DNA from: Candidatus Sulfopaludibacter sp. SbA3
Lineage (GTDB): Bacteria; Acidobacteriota; Terriglobia; Bryobacterales; Bryobacteraceae
NCBI GenBank assembly: GCA_945861255.1
Contig: CAMAUG010000091.1
Coordinates: forward strand, 1 to 12,198
Direction: 5' to 3'
Length of the DNA: 12,198 bases
In this document: piece by piece, positions 1-7,309 of the stretch
How positions within the stretch are numbered: the stretch's first letter is position 1
Layout of the letters: the number at the start of each line of letters is the position of its first letter
Made by a program: the position numbers and the translations under genes
The notes under the pieces: generated by a model
The model's database searches: none
Seen by the model: the letters and a program-made list of their open reading frames with translations, nothing else
What the model was told of the DNA's origin: nothing

Positions 1-53
1 TGAGGGAGCGGTGTTTTCGAGGAGCACCGGTCATTGCAAGCACCGCTCCCTCA
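1..53. repeat. 13-bp perfect inverted repeat at window edge
   Basis: Bases 1-13 (TGAGGGAGCGGTG) and 41-53 (CACCGCTCCCTCA) are perfect reverse complements separated by 27 bases. Counting a G-U pair, the stem can extend to about 16 pairs as RNA. No T-run follows, so it is not a textbook intrinsic terminator for a plus-strand gene. It may be the end of an upstream gene's transcript, or one copy of a dispersed palindromic repeat. The left side is cut by the window edge, so its full extent cannot be seen. Confidence 0.6.
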
Positions 54-164
54 CGGTCGCGGCTCTGTATCCTAGGCGTATGGCTACGCTCAGTCAGATA
101 CGTGAAATCAGAGTGTTCGAGTGGCTTCTCATTTTTGTGTCGCGCACCCCCATACAGCGACGCC

Positions 165-191
165 TTGGACGCCGCCGCAGTACACTATAAA
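165..191 (+). promoter_or_regulatory. possible sigma-70 promoter of the TonB-dependent receptor
   Basis: TATAAA at 186-191 resembles a -10 element. TTGGAC at 165-170 is a weak -35 candidate at a short 15-base spacing. The elements lie 33 bases and more upstream of the ATG at 224 in an otherwise GC-rich leader. The -10 is fair and the -35 poor, so this is a tentative call. Confidence 0.35.
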
Positions 192-212
192 GAAGATTTG
201 CTCGTAGTGCTC

Positions 213-220
213 GAGAGGGG
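213..220 (+). promoter_or_regulatory. ribosome binding site of the receptor gene
   Basis: The purine run GAGAGGGG ends 3 bases before the ATG at 224. It supports that ATG, which also gives a clean signal peptide. Confidence 0.6.
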
Positions 221-223
221 AAC

Positions 224-3200
224 ATGAAGAAGAATCGCATTACCTGGTTCGTCGTCATCCTATCGGCAGTTTGCGCCGCGCATGCATCGGCGCAAGTTTC
301 CGCCGCTATTTCCGGACGCGTGCTGGACGCCACGGGTTCCGGGGTCGCCGCCGCCACCATCACTGTTAGGAGCGTGGAGACCGGTGCTACGCGCACTATC
401 ACCAGCAACGACGACGGCAGCTATCGCCTTCTATCGCTCTCCGTTGGGCCTCAGGAAGTCCGCGCGGAAAAGGCCGGCTTCAAGGCCGCCGTTCGTCTGG
501 GAGTGAATCTGGCGGTGGGTCAGGAGGCGGTGGTGGATCTGCGGTTGGAAGTGGGCGACCTGGCGCAGCAAGTCACCGTCACCGCGGAGGCGCCGCTGGT
601 CAATACCACAACGTCTTCGGTGTCCGGATTCGTCGGCGAAAATCAGATTAAGGAACTACCTCTCAACGGACGCAGCTTCGATAGTTTGATCACGCTGAAC
701 GCCGGAGCCATCAGCTATACGCTGAAGAGCGCCAACACCAGCACCAGTAATGGATTTACGTTCACCGTTGCCGGCCGCCGCCCGATGGAGAATCAGATTC
801 TGCTGAACGGCGTGGAGTACACCGGCTCCAGCCAGCTTTCCGTCACGCCCGGCGGCGCCAGCGGATACCTGCTGGGCATCGACGCCGTGCGCGAATTCAA
901 TGTGCTGACCGACGCGTATTCCGCCGAATACGGAAAGCGCGCCGGTGCACAGGTGACGGTGGTGACGCAGTCCGGCACGAATCAAATCCACGGATCGGCG
1001 TTCGAGTTCCTGCGTAACAGCGGGCTTGATGCGCGGAATTTCTTCGATCAGAATCCAGTGGTTACAGGAGTCCCGCCGTTTCGCCGGAATCAATTCGGAG
1101 GCTCGCTGGGCGGGCCTTTGAAAAAAGACCGCCTGTTCCTGTTCGGCAACTACGAAGGGTTCCAGCAGCGCCTGGCCGTGAGCAACGTGTCGGTGGTTCC
1201 CACCGACCAGGCGCGCCTGGGGAAGCTCCCCAACGCGCAGGGGACATATGTGGATGTGACGGGCGTGGATTCTCGAATGCTGCCGTTCACGGCGTTCTGG
1301 CCCCGGGCCAACGGTCCGGACCTGCTGGTGAATGGTGTGCCCGGCGGATTCGCATATTCCTACAACAATCCGAAACAGTCCATTCATGAAAATTTCGGAA
1401 CCATGCGCGGAGACTACGTCATCAGCGACCGCGATTCGCTTTCGATGTCCTACACGATCGACGATGGCAACAACGTGATCCCCTTGGCGAACCCGCTGTT
1501 CGCGTCGGCCAACACGCTGCGCGGCCAAGTGGCAACACTGCGCGAGACGCGGATCTTCTCGCCGCGCGTGGTGAACACCTTCACGGCGGGATTTTCGCGC
1601 TCCGCATACAACCTGGATTCCTATTCGTTAGCGCAGTTCCCGCAGAGCCTGTCGTTCCTGACGGGTCGCCCGCCCGGAACCATCGTGGTGGGCGGCGCGG
1701 TAACCACAACCAGCACCGCCACCATTACCACCACCGGCCCCAACGCGGCCGCCGGCGCCAATAACCGCCGCAATATTTTTACCTTCACCGACACCGCGCA
1801 AATGGTCCGGGGCAACCACCAGATCAGCGGAGGCGTGTGGTTCCAACGCCTGCGTGACAATGAGAACATCGCCTCCAGCCGCTTGGGGCAGGCGAACTTC
1901 GCGGATTACACCGGCTTTCTGAGAGGCACGGTAACCCAGTTCACGGTAGCGCCCACCACCAACGCCCTTGGCTGGCGGAATTGGATGGGCGCGTGGTTTG
2001 TGGAAGACAACATCCGGTTGCGCTCGAATTTGAGCCTGCGGCTGGGATTGCGGCATGAATTCACGGACGGCTGGAATGAAGCCACGGGCCGCGCCGCCAA
2101 CTACGTCACCGATGGACAGGGCATCCTGCTCACCAATCCTCGGGTGGGCTCTTCGGCGTACACGGAAAATCACGCTCGCAGGTTGTTCCAACCCCGCGCG
2201 GGGTTGGCCTGGGATGTATTCGGGAACGGAAATACCGCGATTCGCGTGGGCTACGCGATGGCCTATTCGTTAATCGATAATCTCGCCTTCATGCTGAATT
2301 TCGTGCCGCCTTCCAATGGCTCCGCTACGTTCACGGGATCGTTGTTCTCGATTACCCCGATCGCGCCCGGAGTAACGCCTCCACCGGCTTGCACGGGCGG
2401 GGCAAACGTCCCGGCGGGATGCACTGTCTTCGGACCGCGCGGCATCCAGCCCGATGCGCGCACTCCCGCCGTGCAGCAGTGGAACTTCAGCGTGGAGCAG
2501 CGCCTGAGCACCAACATGGCGCTCCGGGTTGCCTATACGGGGTCGTTTGGATATCACGGCTTGCTGACCGTGGATCCGAACGCGATTCCGGCGCAGATCT
2601 GTGGCAACGCCACCTGCACGGCGGGCGGCATCGGCGCCGCTCCCTTCGGCCAGAGCACGGTCACGCAAGGCGCGCAATACATTCCGGTGGGGACCCGGCC
2701 CAACCGCAATCTGGCCGGCGGATTCTTCTGGTACACACAAGGCAACAGCAGTTACAATTCCCTGCAAATCGACGTGACGCGGCGGCTGGCCGGCGGCCTC
2801 CAGTTCCGCACGAATTACACTTGGTCGAAGAGTCTGGATATTAATTCCGGGCTCACCGGCGCGCAGGCCAATAATCAAGCCCAGATGTTGATGGACCGCA
2901 CGAACCTGCGGCGGGATTGGGGCCCTTCGGCGTTGAACGCGCCGCACCAGGGGAGCCTTTCGGGGCATTACGACTTGCCGTTCGGCAAGGGCCGGCGATG
3001 GGCGTCGGGCGTCACGGGAATCGGCGACAGATTCATCAGCGGGTGGCAGGTGAACGCCATCGCCAGTTTACTCAGCGGTTTTCCGTTCACCCCACTGGTG
3101 GGTGCTAACCGCTCCGGAAACGGCGACACGCGCAATCCGGACCGTCCTTCACTGAATCCCGCCTTCACCGGACCGGTGATTCTCAGCAACCCGAACCAGT

Positions 3201-3502
3201 GGTACAACCCCAATGCGTTCGTTCGGCCGGCGGCGGGCACGTTCGGCAATCTGGGACGCGGCGTGTTCAGCGGCCCCGGCCTGGCCACCGTGGACGTATC
3301 CACTTTCAAGAACATTATCATCACGGAGCGCGTGAACCTGCAATTCCGAGTGGAGGCGTTCAACCTGCTGAACCGCGCCAACTTCGCGGCGCCGAACCAA
3401 CTGGTGTTCTCGGGCGCGGCGATCAGTCCCACGGCGGGCCTGATCACCAGCACGGTGACCACGTCACGGCAGATTCAGTTGGGATTGAAGCTGGTGTTCT
3501 GA
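224..3502 (+). CDS. TonB-dependent receptor, Oar-like, with carboxypeptidase-regulatory-like N-terminal domain
   Basis: Predicted outer-membrane protein of 1092 residues. Residues 1-23 form a signal peptide: Lys-Lys start, hydrophobic core, and an AHASA/Q cleavage site after Ala23. Residues ~28-110 read as a carboxypeptidase-regulatory-like beta-sandwich (SGRVLDATGSGV, then GSYRLLSL and VRAEKAGF). A plug-like region follows at ~115-250 with VTVTAEAPLVNT and ELPLNGRSF, a signature of Oar-like receptors. The rest is rich in aromatic/Gly/Asn beta-barrel strands and ends in ...LGLKLVF; a terminal Phe is the usual BAM recognition signal. No clear TonB box was seen. In Acidobacteria and Bacteroidetes such receptors are very numerous and are thought to import oligosaccharides or other large substrates; the substrate here cannot be read from the sequence or neighbours. 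The start at ATG 224 has a good Shine-Dalgarno. The reading frame is intact and the length is normal for this family. Confidence 0.93.
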   Translation: MKKNRITWFVVILSAVCAAHASAQVSAAISGRVLDATGSGVAAATITVRSVETGATRTITSNDDGSYRLLSLSVGPQEVRAEKAGFKAAVRLGVNLAVGQEAVVDLRLEVGDLAQQVTVTAEAPLVNTTTSSVSGFVGENQIKELPLNGRSFDSLITLNAGAISYTLKSANTSTSNGFTFTVAGRRPMENQILLNGVEYTGSSQLSVTPGGASGYLLGIDAVREFNVLTDAYSAEYGKRAGAQVTVVTQSGTNQIHGSAFEFLRNSGLDARNFFDQNPVVTGVPPFRRNQFGGSLGGPLKKDRLFLFGNYEGFQQRLAVSNVSVVPTDQARLGKLPNAQGTYVDVTGVDSRMLPFTAFWPRANGPDLLVNGVPGGFAYSYNNPKQSIHENFGTMRGDYVISDRDSLSMSYTIDDGNNVIPLANPLFASANTLRGQVATLRETRIFSPRVVNTFTAGFSRSAYNLDSYSLAQFPQSLSFLTGRPPGTIVVGGAVTTTSTATITTTGPNAAAGANNRRNIFTFTDTAQMVRGNHQISGGVWFQRLRDNENIASSRLGQANFADYTGFLRGTVTQFTVAPTTNALGWRNWMGAWFVEDNIRLRSNLSLRLGLRHEFTDGWNEATGRAANYVTDGQGILLTNPRVGSSAYTENHARRLFQPRAGLAWDVFGNGNTAIRVGYAMAYSLIDNLAFMLNFVPPSNGSATFTGSLFSITPIAPGVTPPPACTGGANVPAGCTVFGPRGIQPDARTPAVQQWNFSVEQRLSTNMALRVAYTGSFGYHGLLTVDPNAIPAQICGNATCTAGGIGAAPFGQSTVTQGAQYIPVGTRPNRNLAGGFFWYTQGNSSYNSLQIDVTRRLAGGLQFRTNYTWSKSLDINSGLTGAQANNQAQMLMDRTNLRRDWGPSALNAPHQGSLSGHYDLPFGKGRRWASGVTGIGDRFISGWQVNAIASLLSGFPFTPLVGANRSGNGDTRNPDRPSLNPAFTGPVILSNPNQWYNPNAFVRPAAGTFGNLGRGVFSGPGLATVDVSTFKNIIITERVNLQFRVEAFNLLNRANFAAPNQLVFSGAAISPTAGLITSTVTTSRQIQLGLKLVF

Positions 3503-3539
3503 ACCAGCCGGCATACTCAAGCGATCGGCGATCACGCCT

Positions 3540-3674
3540 CTGCGGCGGTCTTTAATGCCGCCAGCCACCAGCCTCCACGCTGCGGCAAACTGAAAGCCGT
3601 ACCGCCGCAGGATGACAATGGGCTGATCGGCGGTTAGCCGAGGGGTTCCCCGATCACCCAACCGTTACCTCGGC
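3540..3674. repeat. cluster of inverted repeats in the receptor-sigma spacer
   Basis: The spacer 3503-3786 holds no convincing gene but is dense in inverted repeats. CTGCGGCGGT (3540-3549) pairs with ACCGCCGCAG (3601-3610). GGG (3620-3622) plus TGATCGG (3624-3630) pairs with CCGATCA plus CCC (3650-3659), with one bulged C. GCCGAGG (3637-3643) pairs with CCTCGGC (3668-3674), overlapping the second hairpin's loop, so the two could not both form. These may end transcription of the receptor gene, although no T-run follows, or may be remnants of a dispersed palindromic element. Confidence 0.45.
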
Positions 3675-3763
3675 GAGCTTCGCATTGTCCGGGAGTTCGA
3701 TGACAACGCGGAACGGCGGACTGGACGTGCTGACGCGCGTACCGCGATTCAGAGCATGGCGGT

Positions 3764-3772
3764 TGCTATAAT
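3764..3772 (+). promoter_or_regulatory. extended -10 promoter of the sigma/kinase unit
   Basis: TGCTATAAT at 3764-3772 is a perfect extended -10 element (TGnTATAAT). No clear -35 hexamer lies at 17 bases, which an extended -10 tolerates. Transcription would be expected to begin near 3779-3780, only about 7 bases before the ATG at 3787. Confidence 0.6.
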
Positions 3773-3786
3773 TGCCTCAGATCCCG

Positions 3787-4155
3787 ATGACCGGAGGCAC
3801 GGACACCAGCGGAGAGGTCACGCGTCTGCTCGGGGAGCTGGGGCGGGGCCAACAGGAAGCGGTCAACGCACTGCTCCCTTTGGTCTACGACGAGCTGCAC
3901 CGGCTGGCTCGCGCCTACTTCCGGCGTGAACGCTCCGAACACACACTGCAACCGACGGCGTTGGTGCATGAGGCTTATCTGCGCCTGGTGGATCAGCGTG
4001 CGTCCATCGAAAACCGGGGCCACTTTCTGGCGCTGGCGGCCACGCAGATGCGCCGCATCCTGATGGACTACGCACGCAAGCATCACGCGGCGCGGCGCGG
4101 CGGCGAAGACCAACGGGTGCTGCTGGAAGATAGTTTGGCCATCAGCCAGGAGTAG
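3787..4155 (+). CDS. ECF sigma factor, region-2 half (N-terminal part, interrupted by in-frame TAG)
   Basis: The product has 122 residues. It matches the N-terminal half of the acidobacterial/planctomycete ECF family (TIGR02999 type): VTRLLGELGRGQQEAVNALL, LVYDELHRLARAYFRRER, TLQPTALVHEAYLRLVD, and HFLALAATQMRRILMDYARK. Together these are sigma region 2 at residues ~25-105, which binds core polymerase and the -10 element. The family is normally one protein of about 190 residues. Here TAG at 4153-4155 ends it in the interdomain linker (DSLAISQE-stop), and region 4 continues in the same frame nine bases later. The TTG at 3772 lies inside the -10 element, so ATG 3787 is the better start; no Shine-Dalgarno is visible and the mRNA would be nearly leaderless. 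It may be a pseudogene half, an expressed half of a split sigma factor, a readthrough product, or a sequencing error. Its neighbour is a kinase, the usual partner of this family. Confidence 0.8.
   Translation: MTGGTDTSGEVTRLLGELGRGQQEAVNALLPLVYDELHRLARAYFRRERSEHTLQPTALVHEAYLRLVDQRASIENRGHFLALAATQMRRILMDYARKHHAARRGGEDQRVLLEDSLAISQE
4148..4152 (+). promoter_or_regulatory. possible reinitiation ribosome binding site
   Basis: AGGAG ends directly before the TAG at 4153-4155 and 12 bases before the ATG at 4165. The spacing is somewhat long but usable. It could let ribosomes that stop at TAG restart on the region-4 half. Confidence 0.4.
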
Positions 4156-4164
4156 CCCCTGGAT

Positions 4165-4365
4165 ATGATCGCCATCGATGCCGCCCTGGAGAAGCTGGCC
4201 GCGCTTGATGCGGACCAGTCACGTCTGGTGGAATTGCGCTTTTTCGGCGGACTCTCCGTGGAGGAAACCGCCGAGGTCATGGGCGTTTCCCCCGCCACCG
4301 TGAAGCGTAGTTGGAATTCCGCGCGAGCGTTCCTGCACCGGGAGATTACCGGAGGAGCCTTGTGA
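4165..4365 (+). CDS. ECF sigma factor, region-4 half (C-terminal part, same frame after TAG)
   Basis: The product has 66 residues and is a complete sigma region 4. AALEKLAALDADQSRLVELR leads into FFGGLSVEETAEVMGVSPATVK, the helix-turn-helix that recognises the -35 element, and then WNSARAFLHREI. In the family this follows region 2 in one chain through a linker of the type EPD-DLxALDEAL; here the linker reads E-stop-PLD before Met1. The frame is the same as 3787-4155 and no second lesion is present, so one base change would restore a 192-residue sigma factor. If translated separately, ATG 4165 is the first Met and has AGGAG 12 bases upstream. The last codons overlap the GTG start of the kinase by 4 bases. 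Expression as a free DNA-binding half is an inference. Confidence 0.7.
   Translation: MIAIDAALEKLAALDADQSRLVELRFFGGLSVEETAEVMGVSPATVKRSWNSARAFLHREITGGAL
4351..4357 (+). promoter_or_regulatory. ribosome binding site deciding the kinase GTG start
   Basis: GGAGGAG lies 4 bases before GTG 4362. This, with the GTGA overlap with the sigma stop, favours GTG 4362 over the in-frame ATG at 4311, which lies deep inside sigma region 4. Confidence 0.65.
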
Positions 4366-6149
4366 CTCCGGAGCGTTGGATTCAAATCCGCGAGATTTTC
4401 GAGGAAGCAATGGAGCGCCCGGTCGCCGACGACCGCTCCGCCTATGTGCAGACGGCCTGCGCCGGCGATGGCGCGTTGCGCCGCGAGGTGGAGAGTCTGC
4501 TGGCCAGTCACGAAAAGTCCCGGCACTTCATGGCCACGCCGGCCGCCTACGTCAGCGACGCGCTGCTGGCCACCGCGGATTTCGGGCCCAGCGAGGAAGA
4601 AACGCCGGAGTATCCGCGGGGCTATCGCCTGGGCGCTTACGAACTGGAGCGCCGGATCGGGCGCGGCGGCATGGGATCGGTATGGTTGGCCCAGCGCTTC
4701 GATAACGAATTTCACAAGAAAGTCGCGATTAAGCTAGTCCGCAAAGGTATGGACTCGCAGGAAATTCTGCGGCGTTTCCGGCGGGAGCGGCAAGTGCTGG
4801 CGAGCCTGGACCATCCCAACATCGCGGTGCTGATCGACGGCGGATCAACTCCCGAAGATCTGCCGTACCTGGTCATGGAGTATGTGGAAGGAACGCCCAT
4901 CGACCAGTATTGCGACGAACACAAGTCCACCGTTTCAGAGCGCCTACACCTGTTCCGCTCCGTGTGTTCGGCGGTACAATACGCGCATCGGAACCTGGTG
5001 GTGCACCGCGACATCAAGGCCAACAACATTCTTGTGACGGCCGATGGCGTGCCCAAGCTCCTGGATTTTGGAATCGCAAAACTGCTGCCGGGGCCGGATT
5101 CCGGCGTCGAGCCGCCGCATACGCGGGCGGACCTGCGGCCGATGACGCTGGACTACGCGAGTCCGGAACAGATTCGCGGCGAACCGGTCAACACCGCCAC
5201 CGATGTCTATTCGTTGGGAGCGCTGCTGTTCAAACTGCTCACCGGGCGGATGCCGTTTGAAGCCGGCGGGTCGCGTGCCGCGCTGGAGCACTCCATTTGC
5301 GAAGGCGAACCGCCGCGGCCCAGCGCGGTGGCGTTGGCCGCCGGCGGCAATGTTCCCGAAGCCACTCACAAGATGGTTGCGGAGGCTGAATCCGTGGAAG
5401 CCGCGCGCAAGCGCCTGCGCAAGAAACTGGCGGGAGACCTGGACAACATCGTCCTGATGGCGTTGCGCAAGGAGCCGCACCGGCGCTATGCGTCGGTGGA
5501 ACAGTTTTCCGAAGACGTGCAGCGCTATCTGGATGGCCGTCCGGTGATCGCCCGGCTGGACACGCCGGGCTACCAGATGGCGCGATTCGTTACCCGCAAC
5601 GCGGAAGCCGTGGCGGCGGCGGCGGTGGTGGCAGCGGCGCTGATCAGCATCGCAGCGGTGTCTTCGCACTACGCCGGCGTCGCCTTCCAATTGCGGATGG
5701 AAGCGGAAAATCGCGAGGCGCGGACGCGGCGGGAACTGGTGCAAGCCTCCGCCACCCTGGGCGCAACGCAACGAGCCAGAGGCGATTACGCGGCCGCATA
5801 CACCACTTTCAATCGCGCCATTGAGATCGCGCAGGAGCTCTACTCGGCGGAAACCGCTACGGGAGGCAGTGCCACCGAAGCCACGGGCATCGCGCTGGCG
5901 CAGGCGAACGCACGCATGGGAGAGCTGTTATTGGAAACCGGTCCCGTGGCGGCGGCTCGTGTGCGGTTGGAGCGGGCGCGGGACTTGTACCGCGAGGCGT
6001 TAAGCAGAACAGCGGGCAGCAGGAAGACGTCACCGGCTGAGGGACTGGCGACGATGCTGGCGGGGGATGTAGCGCGGGATCTGGCTGAGATCGAAAAGAA
6101 AATCGCGGACGTGGATTCGTCTCCGAGTCCGGAATCCACGCCGCGTTGA
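4362..6149 (+). CDS. Hanks-type serine/threonine protein kinase with transmembrane helix and short TPR tail
   Basis: The protein has 595 residues from GTG 4362. The N-terminal leader TPERWIQIREIFEEAMERP is typical of acidobacterial kinases of this kind and contains no kinase motif. The kinase domain spans ~93-370: glycine loop GRGGMGSV at ~99-106, VAIK with Lys124, catalytic loop HRDIKANN with Asp217, Lys219 and Asn222, DFG with Asp235, YASPEQIRG as the APE-region motif, and DVYSLGALLFKLLTGR. All residues needed for phosphotransfer are present, but the usual Pro of HRDLKPxN is Ala220. A hydrophobic Ala/Val segment at ~416-437 is the likely single membrane helix. After it, ~456-545 resembles one or two degenerate TPR repeats (RGDYAAAYTTFNRAIEIAQ), a short tail for a family that often carries many repeats. 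The 4-base overlap with the sigma gene implies translational coupling. Kinase-sigma pairs of this type are commonly thought to work together, with the kinase setting sigma activity; that is an inference here. Confidence 0.92.
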   Translation: MTPERWIQIREIFEEAMERPVADDRSAYVQTACAGDGALRREVESLLASHEKSRHFMATPAAYVSDALLATADFGPSEEETPEYPRGYRLGAYELERRIGRGGMGSVWLAQRFDNEFHKKVAIKLVRKGMDSQEILRRFRRERQVLASLDHPNIAVLIDGGSTPEDLPYLVMEYVEGTPIDQYCDEHKSTVSERLHLFRSVCSAVQYAHRNLVVHRDIKANNILVTADGVPKLLDFGIAKLLPGPDSGVEPPHTRADLRPMTLDYASPEQIRGEPVNTATDVYSLGALLFKLLTGRMPFEAGGSRAALEHSICEGEPPRPSAVALAAGGNVPEATHKMVAEAESVEAARKRLRKKLAGDLDNIVLMALRKEPHRRYASVEQFSEDVQRYLDGRPVIARLDTPGYQMARFVTRNAEAVAAAAVVAAALISIAAVSSHYAGVAFQLRMEAENREARTRRELVQASATLGATQRARGDYAAAYTTFNRAIEIAQELYSAETATGGSATEATGIALAQANARMGELLLETGPVAAARVRLERARDLYREALSRTAGSRKTSPAEGLATMLAGDVARDLAEIEKKIADVDSSPSPESTPR

Positions 6150-6201
6150 GATAGAGCCTCCGACGGGACCGGCCAGTCTATCGTAAACCGGCCAGCCATC
6201 C

Positions 6202-6234
6202 CAGGCGGCTAGCGCCTGATCCTCCGATCGTCGG
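6202..6234. terminator. possible bidirectional terminator hairpins
   Basis: The spacer 6150-6278 lies between convergent genes. It holds CAGGCG (6202-6207) paired with CGCCTG (6213-6218) around a 5-base loop, followed by CCGA-TCG-TCGG at 6224-6234. Upstream, ACCGGCCAG occurs twice as a direct repeat about 19 bases apart. There is no T-run on either strand, so this is only a positional and structural guess. Confidence 0.35.
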
Positions 6235-6278
6235 TGTCTCTTCTCACTAGACTACGCGCAGCTTGGCGGGAAAACGGC

Positions 6279-7292
6279 TCACGAAACCGGAAAGTTTTTT
6301 CGAAGTTTTTCAAGGACGGCGGCAGCCCGGCCGGAATCGATTGATTCCATTGCTATTTCCATGCCTACGGCAGGTGTGGAAGCGACACCCGCCGCCATCA
6401 ATCCGGCGGAGGCATTGACCAAAACGATGTTCCTCCGGTGGCCATGTTCGCCATGCAGAATCTCGCGGACCAGGCGCGCGTTTTCTGTGGCGTCCCCACC
6501 CGCCAGCGCATCCAGCGGACCCGGAGGCACGCCAAAATCGGCCGGCGTCCAGAGGTGTTTTTGGACGCGGCCGCTCCAAACCTCATGGACCTCGGTGGGT
6601 GAGTTGATGCTGATCTCGTCGAGCCCATCCTGGGCGTGAACGACGTAGGAATGCGCGGTGCCGAGTTCGCTCAGCGCCCCAGCCATAACGCGCGCGGCTT
6701 CCGGCGAGGGCGCGCCGATGACCAGGCACTCCACGTTGGCCGGATTGGTTAAAGGCCCCAGCAGATTGAACACGGTTCGCATTTTGATTTCGCGGCGCAC
6801 CGGCTGCGCGTACTTCATGGCGGGATGCAGAAGCGGCGCGTAGAGAAATCCCAGTCCGATCTCGCGAATGGCGCGCCCGGCTTCCTCCGGCGTCATGGCG
6901 ATGCGCACGCCCAGAGCTTCCAGCACATCGGCGCTGCCCACGCGGCTGGAGATGGCGCGATTGCCGTGCTTGGCCACGTGCAGCCCGGCGCCCGCCAACA
7001 CCAGCGCCGTCGCGGTAGAAATATTGAACGTGCCCGCGCCGTCGCCGCCGGTGCCGACGATGTCGATGAGGTTGCGGCCCGCGTCGACGGGGACGGCCTT
7101 TTCGCGCATGGCGCGCGCGAAACCGGCGAGCTCCGAAGCGGTCTCGCCGTTCATCCGCAGGGCGACCAGGAAGCCTGCGATCACCGGCTCGCTGGCTTGG
7201 CCGGAGAGAATTTCCTGCATGGCTGCGTGCGCCTGGGCGGCGCTCAAGTGCTGTCCGGCAGCGGCGAGATGAAGAAACGGGACAAGGGACAT
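6279..7292 (-). CDS. trpD: anthranilate phosphoribosyltransferase
   Basis: TrpD transfers the phosphoribosyl group of PRPP to anthranilate, the second committed step of tryptophan synthesis, in the cytoplasm. The 337-residue product has the full motif set: the PRPP loop GTGGDGAGTFNIS (80-92), KHGNRAISSRVGSADVLEALG (108-128), NLLGPLTNPA (176-185) and DGLDEIS (222-228) with the metal-binding Asp-Glu pair. Length is normal for the family. The open frame extends upstream to 7367, but those 25 residues come from the palindromic repeat and are not conserved in TrpD. MSLVPFLHLAAAG starting at 7292 matches the usual N-terminus, with a weak GGATGG about 6 bases upstream. No other trp gene is in the window, so it is detached from a trp operon here. 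It lies downstream of the methyltransferase on the same strand, with the repeat between them. Confidence 0.95.
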   Translation of the reverse strand: MSLVPFLHLAAAGQHLSAAQAHAAMQEILSGQASEPVIAGFLVALRMNGETASELAGFARAMREKAVPVDAGRNLIDIVGTGGDGAGTFNISTATALVLAGAGLHVAKHGNRAISSRVGSADVLEALGVRIAMTPEEAGRAIREIGLGFLYAPLLHPAMKYAQPVRREIKMRTVFNLLGPLTNPANVECLVIGAPSPEAARVMAGALSELGTAHSYVVHAQDGLDEISINSPTEVHEVWSGRVQKHLWTPADFGVPPGPLDALAGGDATENARLVREILHGEHGHRRNIVLVNASAGLMAAGVASTPAVGMEIAMESIDSGRAAAVLEKLRKNFPVS

Positions 7293-7309
7293 GGAACCAT
7301 CCAGCATAG

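Noticed and set aside
656..1528. 290-codon open frame on the minus strand inside the receptor gene
   Set aside because: It is antisense to a clear receptor gene in GC-rich DNA, where long shadow frames are common. The translation is low-complexity His/Arg/Val-rich with no family resemblance.
3654..3782. 43-codon open stretch on the minus strand ending in ELPDNAKLAEVTVG
   Set aside because: It looks slightly protein-like and could be the tail of a decayed gene. It has no start codon or ribosome site, stops upstream at once, and covers the sigma promoter.
3772..3786. TTG at 3772 as the sigma factor start
   Set aside because: The codon overlaps the last base of the TATAAT box and would lie upstream of the transcription start.
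4311..4361. ATG at 4311 as the start of the kinase
   Set aside because: It lies within the conserved region 4 of the sigma factor and has no ribosome site. GTG 4362 has GGAGGAG and begins the conserved TPERW leader.
4944..5771. 275-codon open frame on the minus strand inside the kinase gene
   Set aside because: It is antisense to the kinase core motifs, with Arg/His/Gln-rich composition and no recognisable domain.
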